A stretch of 64,000 nt of DNA from the NCBI GenBank assembly GCA_019914945.1, contig CM034103.1, positions 3,720,001-3,784,000 of the forward strand, written 5' to 3'. The position numbers and the translations under genes were made by a program. The DNA comes from Typha latifolia (Eukaryota > Streptophyta > Magnoliopsida > Poales > Typhaceae). Below, piece by piece: positions 1 through 12,172 of this stretch. The notes below the pieces were generated by a model, which was not told the origin of the DNA, did no database searches, and saw nothing but the letters and a program-made list of their open reading frames with translations. Each line of letters begins with the position of its first letter. Position 1 is the stretch's first letter.

Positions 1-751
1 AAACAGACCAAAGTAGCGATGTGCTAACTTTTGGTTATGCATCGGATGCAAGGTCACCTGTCGATACAGTTGTATCCTCAGAAACACCCAACTATCAATG
101 TCAAAATCCTGTTCTTGATGGCTACGATCATAAACTTGCTTCATGCAATTTTGAGCAAGTTTAAGATGGGCACACAACCTCCTCAATGTGGCGGCTTTAT
201 CAATCAAAGCTAAGTTCACCTCCGTTCAATCTGCAGATGTCACTGGGTCATAAACGCGTAATGTCGGAGCCGTGCGTCCATACACTGCCTCAAATGGAGT
301 CATGTCAATACTGTTGTGGTAGGCAGTGTTGTAAGACCACTTCGCTCACGGTAAGAACTCCAATCATCGTCTCGGCATCTCTCCAATAAAGCACCTCAAA
401 TATTGCTCAATACCTCGATTGACCACCTCAGTTTGGTCGTCCATCTATGGATGGTAGGCCGAATTGAAGTTCAATTGAGTCCCCTGTAATCCAAAAAAAC
501 TCTATCCAAAAGTCGCTCATAAATACACGATCATGATCCGAGACAATCGTATGTAGCATGCCATGTAACCGAGCAATATCTCTCATAAAAATTTCAGCCA
601 CTGACTTGGCTGAAAATGAATGTGACAATGCAGAAAAGTGCGCATACTTGCTTAACATGTCAACGACTACAAAAATAACTGAATAACCACATACCAGCGG
701 AAGACCTTCTATGAAATCTATAGAAATATCTTTCCAAACATGGTTTAGCAT
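1..751 (-). pseudogene. Ty3/gypsy integrase core, decayed
   Basis: Minus-strand reading gives SIDFIEGLPLVCGYSVIFVV, an SDHD-type motif (TIVSDHDRVF) and downstream PFEAVYGRTAPTLRVYD. These are integrase catalytic-core and C-terminal segments of a plant Ty3/gypsy pol. Frame breaks and stops interrupt it, and the 3' end lies left of position 1. Confidence 0.85.
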
Positions 752-760
752 TGATAAAGG

Positions 761-1066
761 CTATAGTAATCCGGTTAACTTTAATGTGGTTGCCTTAGCC
801 TTTTGACAAACTTCGCAAACATGAACAAAACTCCTCACATCTTGCTTCAATCCTGGCAACATGCAACTCTGAGATATCCTTTTATAACTCTTCAAGACAC
901 CCTCATGACCAGCCTCTAGAGTTTGGTGGAAGTGCTCCAACAATTTTTGCCACAATCCATCATTTGCGGGCACCCGAACGCATCCTCGGTCCAGCAGCAA
1001 ACCGCCTCGATTCTCCAACTCTGGATGGTGCTTCGGATTATCCAACACTTCCTGTAACAATTTCAA
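761..1066 (-). pseudogene. Ty3/gypsy integrase zinc-binding (H2C2) domain
   Basis: Contains the His-His-Cys-Cys arrangement HFHQTLEAGHEG followed by CEVCQKAK, upstream of the integrase core of the same minus-strand element. Confidence 0.85.
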
Positions 1067-1095
1067 AACATCTGGGTCAGATGTACATGCATACC

Positions 1096-1423
1096 TTAGC
1101 TCGTCAAGGAAGGGAAAGGTAGGAGAAAATATGCTGCGAGCTTGGCGGTATCGGGTTGGCGCGATGGTGCATCCGCCGCTCTATTTTCCGTTCCCTTCTT
1201 GTATTGGATTTCATAATCATACCTCAGTAATTTTGTGACCCATCTCTCTGTGGCCGGAGTGTGTATACGCTGTCCCATAAAGTATAGAAAGCTTCTTTGA
1301 TCAGTTCGGATAATGAATCACCTACCGATTAAATAAGGCCTCTAATTTGTCACCGCATGCAGAATTGCCAACATCTCTCTCTCGTAGGTCAATAATTACT
1401 GAAATTTTTGTGATAAAGCCTTG
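1096..1423 (-). pseudogene. Ty3/gypsy RNase H C-terminal part
   Basis: Shows RWVTKLLRYDYEIQYKKGTE and AADAPSRQPD, the standard end of gypsy RNase H before the integrase linker. Interrupted by stops. Confidence 0.8.
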
Positions 1424-1885
1424 CTAAGAAAGTCTATGGGATATCCTTTTTGCATTAGTATAGCTAGCTCCTATGCCAATTCCTGATACATCACATTTCA
1501 TAACGAACTCTTTAGTGAAGCCCGGTAGAGCTAGAATGGGCGCCATTGTCATTACTGTTTTCAGTATTTTAAAATCTATAGTGGCTTCATTCGTCCATCT
1601 AAAAGAGCCTTTCAACAAAAAAGTGAGAGGAGCAGCGATCTTGCTAGACCCAGCGATGAAGCGACGATAATACCCGGTCAGCCCCAAGAATCCTTGCAAT
1701 CCTATGGTAGTAGTAAGTATCAGCCAAGCGGTCATGCATGCTACCTTTTGAGGATCTGCCGCTACACCTTCTATTGAGATGATGTGGCCTAAATACTCCA
1801 CTTGTGGTACTCTCCATAGGCACTTGAACTTCTTAATCTTCAGTTGGTTTTGTTTCAACAAATTCAGCACATCCTCCTAATATTT
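1424..1885 (-). pseudogene. Ty3/gypsy reverse transcriptase thumb and RNase H start
   Basis: Contains VEYLGHIISIEGVAADPQKV, GFLGLTGYYRRFI and the start of RNase H (FVMKCDVSGIGIGA). The RT palm with its catalytic DD is missing: sequence stops matching at about 1885, where an LTR-like insertion begins. Confidence 0.85.
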
Positions 1886-1889
1886 TTTC

Positions 1890-4679
1890 CACTATACAAA
1901 ATCGTCATATGTCTTACTCATCCATCCACAATCCATAATTATAACCCTCATAAAAATCAAAATAGTCTCTCTGCGCATATATCTCTTTGCATCAATCTCC
2001 TAATCTCAAATATATCTATAAAAGATAAAAAAATCCCAAAACTATGCTATATTTGTTCAGAATAACCTCCACTCTACTGATAATAATCCTTCTGCACAAA
2101 ATATATATTTCCACATATTTAAAAATTTTTACACTTTATCACAACATATGAACATGTCTATATATCCAATATTATGCTCCACAGACTATAACACCTCAAT
2201 ATCAATAACATCAATGCATGATTTTAGTAATACCTCTTCCTATTCATTAGTTGCTCAGATAAATTCTCAATATACCAATATCACAAATTATTTCTATCAA
2301 TATCGTCAAGTATCAAAACTTAATAATCTTGACATCACAACCTAGATCTCTATCTTAACCAATTAACTAATTAATATTTCACTTATAAAGATCAATTACT
2401 AGCGTGCGGGGCCCGTCACGCACAGATACCCTCTTGTGCATATATAATCATGACATCATCAAATAATACTTGCTAATATATTCATACTCGCATAATCTAA
2501 CACCAAATAAATCATATTATCAACCAAATAAATCTATTAACATATGAATATTTAAGTCCACAATAATATATACCAGACTACTACTTAATCTGGCAGGACC
2601 CATACAGGCCACAACAAACTATCAAGATACAACTAAACAATTAATACACGAGTGCACTATAATCTGACATGTTCTATATAAATCATCGTCTGATACAATA
2701 AAATACAAATATAACAAATAACGATGCAACTCAATATCTGGTTAAAATATCTTCTATATCACTTCACGTTTATAGCTCACCTCATCTTTGCTTTAAAATA
2801 TCTCATCAGGATATCTCAAGTCGGTATAACGTACCATAATATCTTTGGGGGTTAGAAAAGAAATAAAGAGAGTTATGAGCAAAAAGGCTCAGTGAATAGA
2901 CCTTACCCCGAATCAGTGATGTTAAACAGAGAGTAAATCATGCACTAGATAATATAAATCAGAAAGAGCATCATGTCATAAATGAGTATATAAATGTATC
3001 ATCAATGATATATAAATGAAAAGTAGATAACATGTCATAACTGATAAAAGTATATAATCAGATAATCAAATGATAATGAAATCATATGCATTTCTTAACA
3101 TCTTAGTCATCAATGTCAGCTCTATATATCATCATCATACTAGACCACTGTGCATAGTCAACACCTAGTATCCAGTCTCAACATCATGTTCGAAGGATCA
3201 AAATATACTCCGCCACTCGCAAGGGTATCTAACACATGCATACTTCTGCTAGTCTATCACATGCACACTCATGCTAGAGATCATCTCGGTATACAATCAT
3301 AATAGTAGAATCATCTCCAATCATCTCCAATCATCTCTATATATCACCAATGTATTCATATCCCAGATCAGCCTAATCAAATGCATGATAAAATATGCTT
3401 GACTGAAATTATCTCTAGATAAAGTCATATAATCATGCTGGAGGCCAAAATATGCATGTACATAATATATAATATAACCTAATTTGAGAAAGGCATCTAA
3501 GGGATAAGACTACTCATAGTCTGATCAGAATACACGAACCACGCATCTCTCACGTCCATTAGTCAAATATCAACTCATCGTCAAGGCCCACGAGGTCTCA
3601 CATAAGGGGGTTCGGGGTCTGAAAATATTTAAGTAATATGATGTTAGCCGTTTATCGCATTTAGAATTCATTGGTGTAAAATATAATAAATTATTTGATT
3701 TTATTAAATAACTTGATATACATTATATATATATATATATAATTATGATAACCTTATTCTAATTATATATTAGGCATATAGTAATTAATCTCTTTAAGCA
3801 TAAAAGAATCATATATACAATAATATAATTAAAACATATGTACGTAAAATAACTAAATATAATTCAATTATTTGGATTACTTAACTAGTTACTAATCATA
3901 CATATAATAATCATTATCCATAAATATAAAAATAATTATTTGAGCTTAGCATTTTATTGCATTGAAAATAATATATAATAATAATAAGGTGCTAGAAACA
4001 CATTGTATATTCAAATATATTAAATATATGCATGTATAAGCATACATAAACATTAATAGAAACTTATATAATTTAATTATTTTTAATAAAACTAACTATA
4101 TAAAATATAAGATTATTATCGATATGATTACATGTATTAATCTAATAAATAATGGCTAAACTATATATAATCATATGCAAGTATTTATAACTATAATTAA
4201 TAAATTATTATACTAAAAATACTTAGCTAATACTTATACTAGTGAGAGTAAATTATCAAAATAATCTACCATCTAGATAAATTGATTTACCTAAATTTTA
4301 GAAACTAAATCACATAATTAATGTAAACAAATTAAAAGGAAGCAATCACTTGACACAGTTCTGGGCTCGGCACTGTCTGCTATAGTGCTGGGTGGAAGCT
4401 GAGGAAGAAGAAGAAGAAAGAAAGAAAGAAAATAAGAAGAAGAAGAAGAGAAGAGAAGTAGGAGGGGAGGGAAGTGCGGACCCGGGCCGGCGGGGAGGGC
4501 ACCGGCCGTTGCTGGCCAGCCAGCGGTTGACCACTCGTCGGCGGCTTGGCTTCGACTAACCCGAGCTTGAGTGTGAGTGAGAGAGAGAGAGAGAGAGAGA
4601 GGAAAAGAGCTCACTGACGCTCGCGGAGGTGGCGGCGGTGATTTCCAAGGATGGCAGCGGCGGTGATAGGCTGGCCTCG

Positions 4680-4745
<66 letters not shown>

Positions 4746-5000
4746 GAGAGAGAGAGAGTGAAGGAAAGAGAGATATAGAGGGAGAAAGAGAGGCGGTGGA
4801 GGGGAAAAAAGGTGGCGGCGCTGGGGCCCACCGCGGCCAGCTGGCCGCAATCGGTTGGCTACGGCAGCTGTAGGGGGTGCGTGGTGCCTCACCATGCAAG
4901 CTGCATGAGCAGCTTGCATGGGCACGAGGACAACCACAGTGTGGCCGGCCACGTCGTGCCCAAAACTTTTAAATTTTTTTTTGTGGGGAAGGTTGTTATA
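1890..5000. mobile_element. Solo-LTR-like insertion A inside the minus-strand gypsy element
   Basis: AT-rich sequence ending in a GC-rich part with (GA)n runs. It shares segments with solo LTR B: both contain ACAGGCCACAAC, the block around AAACAGAGAGTAAATCATG, and both end in GGTTGTTATA. Pol coding resumes at about 5001. The left boundary is uncertain and no TSD was found; the RT palm that should lie here is absent, so insertion was accompanied by deletion. Confidence 0.6.
4680..4740 (+). repeat. (GA)n microsatellite in insertion A
   Basis: About 30 GA units, with further GA runs at 4579-4601 and 4744-4758. These runs generate spurious Ser/Leu-rich open frames on the minus strand. Confidence 0.95.
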
Positions 5001-5404
5001 GAACGAACTCCATCAAGCTGCACATCTTTGTTTCCTTGTTTAAATTTCATCCACATGCTCCGGAAATCAAATGTGACGGGTCCCAAACTTTGTAACCACT
5101 AAGTGCCAAAGACAATCTTCACTCCTCACAGTACCAACGGATACAAGTCCACAATGATGTCGTGTCCTTGCACCCGTATACCGACCCGACGACACAAGCT
5201 CTCCGCCCGAAGCTTCGTGCCGTCTCCAATGGCAACGTCAAACCCCGAAGTCGATTCAACATCCAAGCCCAATCTCCTCACTAACCTCTTGTCTAGAAAG
5301 TTGTGTGTACTCCCCGAATCGATGAGGATATGCACACAATGCCTTCTAACGAGTCCATCTATCCGCAATGTCCTCAGCGCGGAAGTACCCAAATATGTAT
5401 GCAT
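5001..5404 (-). pseudogene. Ty3/gypsy aspartic protease
   Basis: Minus strand reads CVHILIDSGSTHNFLDKRLV (catalytic D-S-G) and continues through a stop to SLGPVTFDF and the linker before RT. Same element as the pieces at 1-1885. Confidence 0.85.
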
Positions 5405-6900
5405 CGATATTTCAGCTTAGACATCTTCCTCCGTGCCCTCCTCCACGTCCTCCTCATGGACCTCCTCTGAACATTCTCCATCATCAATAACCTCCTCAAC
5501 CTCCTCGAGACCATCAATGAGCATCACACTCTCGATCGGTTTGGAACACCGATGACCAGGAGTGAAACGTTCATCACATCAAAAGCAAAGACCCTTTGCT
5601 CTTCGCTCCTCCACTTGGGTAGGTGTGAGAGTTTGAACGGGGGTCTTGTGCCTCCCATAACATCGGAAGAAGGTCTCAAAGGTGATCGTGTCTAGTACTA
5701 GCAGTCACTGTCTTTAAACCCGCAGAATTTCCAACCGACATTCTAGGCGCAAACCGCCCATCTCGGTTGCCCAACTTATTTTTGTTGCCATCTTGAGAGT
5801 CTTATGCTTTTGCTTCATCCTCACAGCCTTTTCAAAGGCCTCCTCAAGAGTGGTAGGACAAAGAGCACAAACATCCACATGTATCTCCTCTCGCAGCCCT
5901 GAAATGAATGTGCTCATCAATGTTGGTTCGGGCCAAGGTGGCTCACAACGACTACTAACTTTTTCAAATTCTGCTTGGTACTCCAATATGGTCATCTTCT
6001 GAATCATCTTGCTTAATGTGGCAGCAAAATCTTCATATGCCGCTGACCCAAATCTGCGTGTAATCTTTTCACAAAAGTCAGCTCAACTAGTAAATCCTCC
6101 AGCATGAATAACCGATCAATACCAATGCAATGCCATTCCTTAGATGTGAAAACTTGCCATTTGGACCTTTGCGTCCTCAATTGTCCATTGACAATCAAAG
6201 TATTGCTCAACCTGAAACACTCAATCCGTTGGATCACCACCTTAGAATTTTGAAAAGTCCAAGCGTGCGGTTCTTCCTCGAATAGCATTATCGAGTTCAC
6301 GAAAGATCCTTGGTTCAGGTCTGAACCTTTGTGCATGTTGATCTCCTTCTCTAAATCCTCGAGCATATCCATCACCATCTCTGAAGAGATCAACCTCATC
6401 CTCAAAGTGCCAATCCTCCTCATCAATGAAGCACATTAGTGCCGCATGCCTCTCTGATTCTACCATCGCCGGTCTTGGGTTTTGTATCGGAGGTAGGGGA
6501 TGATGTGTAGGCATATGTAAAAGAGGATCATTGACACTAACATGTCACACCTGGACCTGTGGGGTATCAGTTCGGTGTGGTCCCACCGCTGGTCCTTCTT
6601 GAGGCACCGATCTTCGTCGAGGAGATGACGAAGCCGATCGGTTCATGACATATTCCTTTAAAGCATTATGATCATTCTATATTGCGTCAACTCTCTATGC
6701 AGCAATGTTTGGAACATGCCCCTGAGTTCATCCGCTAAGCCAATGTTCACACCCATGGATGTTGGTTGACTCGGTCCTGTCGTGGTCGCTCTAAGAGAAT
6801 CGGCCTCACAGTTAGGATTATCGTGGATTGAGTCCTCCCTTATCGATGTGCTCTCCATTGGTCTCCTTGTTGATGTCATCTTTCTTATTTCCACCATTAA
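5405..6900 (-). pseudogene. Ty3/gypsy gag polyprotein, decayed
   Basis: Minus strand: N-terminal part 6658-6897; capsid-like segments 6013-6514 and 5714-6007 (EYQAEFEKVSSRCE, LMSTFISGLREEIHVDV); then a zinc-knuckle remnant ending GHRCSKPIE near 5560-5580, preceded by CDERFTPG with a stop replacing a neighbour residue. An acidic linker (5405-5530) joins gag to protease. Several frameshifts. Confidence 0.75.
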
Positions 6901-6920
6901 TGAAGGTCTGAGGTTCGCCT

Positions 6921-6934
6921 GGCTCTGATACTAA
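6921..6934 (-). other. Primer-binding site of the minus-strand gypsy element
   Basis: Minus strand reads TTAGTATCAGAGCC, a variant of the TGGTATCAGAGC site complementary to the initiator tRNA-Met 3' end. It lies directly next to the LTR end CTATCA. Confidence 0.75.
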
Positions 6935-7630
6935 TGATAGGTCACGGAACAATTCCTTAAAGATTTGGATTTATTGTGGGAAGCATTCCGCACAATTGAG
7001 GAAAAATATTTACAAAATATTATCCCGTAGTCAGAAAATTACTAAATCAAGTGGAATCGATTCGTAACTCTCAGATCTACATTTTTCGTATTGACGCCCT
7101 TCGTAGATTCGAATTGCAACTGAGACTAAAATATGATATATTGTGAATGATGGTGGTGGTGCAAGTGGAGTGGAAGTTAGGGTTATGGATGATAATGAAG
7201 ATGAGGATGGATAGGTGATGTTGTTTGAGGGATAAAAACGAAGGGAAAGAAGTGGTCGAGATCCCAAAGAAGAGGGAGGACTCGACAGACGAGGGATATT
7301 AGAAGTTAGGAGAGACCTTACCATTGGTAGAGATGGTAGATTGGTGAAGAATGAGGAGGGAGATTAGGGTAGAGAGAGAATGAGAGAAGATAAGAGGCAA
7401 GAAATCAATAATCCAATCGCATTATGATTTTGACTGGCATCCAAACCTTTATAGATGCTAGCCAGCAAGCCTTAATAACAATAACTAACCCTAATCCTAG
7501 TGGAATCTCACCGATCGCATTCGAACGCGCCCAATCCTGTTCGAACGCACAAAAGACGTTCTCTGTCGATGCGAACGCGCATTTCACGTTCTCTATTTTT
7601 GCAAACCTGATGTAGGCGTTCGCAAGGGCA
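6935..7630 (-). mobile_element. 5' LTR of the minus-strand gypsy element
   Basis: On the plus strand it begins TGATAGGTCACGG next to the PBS and probably ends at GGGCA (7630), so the minus-strand LTR would start TGCCC and end TATCA, about 696 bp. The partner LTR is outside the window, so the outer boundary is a best guess. Confidence 0.55.
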
Positions 7631-10600
7631 ACCTATAGGAATTTTATTTTAATAAAAATAAATAACTAGTATAATAAGAAAAGACTCTAATAAGGTGTAT
7701 CAAAGATCGAATGAGATTCGATTAAATTGAAGCCTAGTATCACTTGAAGAAAAGTGTTGAGAACCTATCGAGCCTCGAGGCTTTGTCAAAAAAAAAAAAA
7801 CTCAAAAGCCACCTACTTAACCTCCTCTTCATTGAAAGGCTGACAAAAGAAAGTCTAAATCAATGTGTAAGAAAGACATACTCTTTGCTTGAAGAAGTCA
7901 TGAAAGTGATTCTTGACAAATGTTGACTCTTATATATTGTGATTTCTCCTCTCTCTCCTTTGTCGTATGATTTTCCTTCTCTTAGAAGAGATCGAGAAAA
8001 ATGATATTCTCCCATTTGCATAGAATCTCCTCTTCTAAAAGGATTTTATTTAAATTGGCTCGATTCTGGCCCCAACTGACAAATCATCACTCAAAACCGG
8101 GGCTACTTCCTCCTAAGCATCTAATGATAGAATACTTTGCTAGAATAATTTCTTTTGAAGTCTTATATTATAGAAGACCAATCATTGATCTTTAGACAGA
8201 AGTGAAGCTTAAAGAGAAAGAAAACATTTGAATTCAAACTAGAGGGTGCTGAAAGACATGAATCATTAATGAGAGAGTCAAAGCTATCTTGTTTAATCCA
8301 AAACTTTTCAAATCTGAAAATTTTAGGAAGAAGTCGAAGAGCAAAAGTGTCAAGCTTGAGAGGATTAAGATCAAAAATCGAGACACAAAGGAGATCAATC
8401 TCAACTTAAGAAGATGAGGAAGAGATCAAGCTTGGATATAGTGGCCAGGGGTCTTCTTCTTCAAGTATAGTTTATTCTGCGAACTAGAAGATCTGAGTCC
8501 CTGTTTGCGGAGAAAAGAATTGAAGAGACCTTCAGAGTAGCAAAAGAAGCTAGAGTTACACTCTAAGCCAGAGCGGGTGGAATTAAAGTCCTTTACGAAT
8601 GCACTAAGGTGCGAGATTATTTGAGGAAAGAGAGTCCAATTCAACCCAAAACTCTATTTTAAGATTGATATCAATAAGGCTATAAGCATTAGTGATTAAA
8701 TATTTGTTCATTGAGAAATGATCAAGGAGGAGGACAAAGAGAGAAATGCCCTCCACTCCTAATGATTTTGGAGAAGAGAAAAGAGTTCCAACTCGTGATT
8801 CTCAGTCCCTTAGCGTGTCCAAGAGTCCAACAAAGAGTTAGAACCAATCAAACCCAAAAAAATCCTGAGTAATGTTGGTAGTCTTGGATTCATTAATACA
8901 AATGATCCCACAATTCAAATTAAATAATAGATCCTTTTGATGTCTTCTTTTGTAAAATACTTTAGATCTCCTCTAAGAAGAGATCCTTGATATCTTCTTC
9001 TTCTACTAGGTTGATGCCAACTTAGCAATTATGATTCCAACTCCAGCAACTAAACTCTCCAAGCGAGAAAGAGAAGAAGCCTGAAAGAGTTGAGATAGGA
9101 GGTAGTCACATTAGTAAGGTTCTTTGTTTGTATATAAAAAAAAAATTGGGTATATATATATATATATATATATATACACCAAAGTTCAGAAGCACAAACT
9201 CATGTTCAGATTCTTTGCAAAAGATAGACTAACAATAAATCAAACTTTCTCCCTTTTTTGTAATATTTTTTTTTAGGATTAGTTGAATATTTCCCTTTAG
9301 CAATTTGATGACAAAAAACCTACAAACTAATTCAAATATCTAAATTATAAAATTATCTATATCTTTTTAACAGAGCCGAAGCAATCACAAATAGTAGATA
9401 CTACGTGAAACGCATGTGTAGAATAAACAACATATATATCAAATGTAAACATGTCATATGATAATTGTATACGATAACAAGTTGCATGTTCGATTCAACT
9501 ATAAGACAAGTGATTGTCAAATTTAAAATATTCTCTCTTTTGTGAAATTATCAAAGAACTATAAACTAAGAAAAAGCTAAGCAAAAATCTCAAGTTACAA
9601 ATTCCAACCTCAAATCTTCAAAGTATGCGACATCAAACTATATGAATCCCCATAAATCTCAAGTCATATCCAAAACAATTTTATTCATTTTATTTCAAGA
9701 GTTGCGTTAATGAAAAAAACATTCTATGGATGTAAGAATACTTTTTGTAATAAGTCCCTCATAATTATGAAATCCAAAGCAACCCCAACTGTTAATCAAT
9801 TATAGTATCTCAATACTTCAATCTAGTTAAACACCTAAACAAGCTATATTTTTAAACAAAACAAAAGAAACTCTACACTAAACTCAAACCCAACTTAAAG
9901 TCACTTTCACACAAATGCTAGGTTATTTTGCTCAATTTTTTTTTTTATTCATCTATATCTTTTTATAAAATGAATACTCTAACAAAACGACGGCTTTTAC
10001 ACACGCGTTAGGTAACAATACATTTACATTTACATGCACTTTGAAAGGAATTGTTTTTTAGTTGTGTACGGTGTCAAATTGGATAAAACTAGGATGACTT
10101 TCACACACAAGTAATGGTATCCTTCTCATTAACCTTTTCAATGTCAAAAGCACAATGTGAGTGAGACTAAGTTAGATTGTTAATCAGATGAAGTCACACA
10201 TACTGTTTAAACAAATCTAACCCAAACGGGTGCAAACTGGTTCACCTCCTCCACCGACTAGAAGTCAGGCTTCCATGGATGGTACCAGATTAAGAATTTG
10301 GCCATGAATAGTCAAGGACCCTCTGAGAAATTTTATCTTCTAAATCCAACTAAAAGAAGGAAATACCTTCATCAACCACATCCAAAGCCAATAATGACCA
10401 TGAGATAGGCCAAAATTTGGCCAAACTTACCAAAGAATTTATTGTAAAGCCCAATCACCACTCTTCACGACTACTCCAATAGTTCTACATAATCCTAAAA
10501 AGCCATGTTTTTGCTGGCAATGTCTCAGATTTACGAGGGCAGTTCCTCAGAGCAACTTGAGCCCGAGTTCCTAAAGAATTTCCGACAAATTGAGAGACTT

Positions 10601-12036
10601 TCGACGACTCTAGCTCCACCTCCCCCAAGAATATAAATCTTTGTATATAGCGCGAATATATTATGTATATTATGGTTATTTTTATTAATATTAGTACTTT
10701 AAATCTAATCGAGGGTATTTTAGTCATTTGATATAAACCATCATCAATTTTCAATGCAATTTCACTATTCTTAATTACTTTAATATCAATTTTATATCAC
10801 ATCACATATAGTTATTACTCTTTATATTAAAATACAACTAAAAATAGAATAACTTATACTGATATTAACTCTCTTCCTTTAGTATAAGAAATTAGAATAG
10901 TTTTTCTGAAATTGGTTTTATTCTGCGAGTAAGCAGAGCTTTAATATTTTATATGAAGGGTGAAATAGAAGGGTGAACAAGTTGTTCCTTAATTTCACTC
11001 ATCCTAAAATGAGTCAATGATGACATCAGTTTGCGGTCTTCGCTGAAGCAAATTGATGACAGCAAAAAGTAATATAAGAATATCACAGAAGAGCATCAAT
11101 ATCTGGGTTCCAAAAGTTGGTTAATTTATTCAACAACTCTGTTTGACCATCAAAAGAATAGCACATCACCTAGCTAAGATATGCTAGTTCTTAGCAAGAG
11201 GTTAAATAAACCACAAAACCAAATGATTAACAGGGAAACATATTGTCTAACATAAAAAAATCAAGAACTGTCATGCTTAATCTGCAATTTCTAGGTCAGC
11301 TACATATGCTGCTGTTTCCTACCAATTCTGGTAACTGAAGCCAAGAATTTTTCGCCATCTCAATTATCCTCTGCCACCTTAACAAGAAATTGAGATGCAA
11401 AGGCTCCATTATTTTGATGAGACTTATTCAGAGATTGGAAAGAACTGATGCACGCAGGGCACAGCCTCATCAAGCTGTCTATTGTTCTAATCGAAAAGGC
11501 TTCATTGATCTCAATGGGACAAGAAGATTTGATCTTCAGTTATCCTTCAGGGAGCGGAGCTGTCACCTGAGCACAGAATAATTCCTCAGTATTCAGCAAA
11601 GAGCACCTATCATGCTATTTAAGAAACTGAAAAATTATAAAGAGCTGATGGCATGATTAATTAACTCCTGATTAAGTGTGATCCTTTCTTATAAGCTTAG
11701 AGGAATCACTTAGAAGTTAAAGGACATCTCTAATTTTCACAGATGAGAAAAGAGAGAGCGTATGGGTAATGATGTAAAACATCCTGCACAAGTTTGAAAA
11801 GAAAAGGAGGAAAAAAGAAATGCTAAAAGATTAGGACAGCAATTTAAGGAGCTTTCTCTCGAAAAATAAAGAAGTCAGCATGATTAGGGAAAAAAAGAAG
11901 TTATGTGAACCAATAAAGACTCAAGCATTCCACTATACATTTAATATGTCCTACGTTGATTTTAAGTCAATTAACTATGTGGTTGTGCAGAAAGAAAAGC
12001 TTATTTCACTTACGCCATGTGTATAGACTTAAAGAG
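7631..12036. other. Gene-poor interval, ends in the SET gene 3' flank
   Basis: No coding signal or repeat family recognised. AT-rich with poly-A/T runs and a (TA)n run at about 9151-9176. The part right of about 11100 probably holds the SET gene 3' UTR; a minus-strand AATAAA lies at 11125-11130, but its distance from the stop (about 0.9 kb) makes it doubtful. Confidence 0.5.
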
Positions 12037-12172
12037 TCAGGACTGTTCTTTTGCACACAACTCCAAAGCATGTTCTGCTTCCCTCAAAAATAAGCTAGTA
12101 AGCTGCTTTTGTCCTCTTCTGTAGACTATGCTAGACCAGTGATTTCTCCTCGACTGGTCATCACTTGTCTTC
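12037..12172 (-). CDS. SET gene exon 16 (stop codon)
   Basis: Encodes KTSDDQSRRNHWSSIVYRRG, QKQLTSLFLREAEHALELCA and KEQS, then TGA at 12039-12037. A closer AG at 12155-12154 would break the frame, so the acceptor at 12174-12173 is preferred. Confidence 0.92.

Noticed and set aside
4318..4952. Ser/Leu-rich minus-strand open frames
   Set aside because: They are produced by (GA)n repeats in insertion A and have no family signature.
7744..8644. Open frames in the 7.7-8.6 kb interval
   Set aside because: Short, with no recognisable family, no splice-consistent neighbours and ordinary AT-rich composition.
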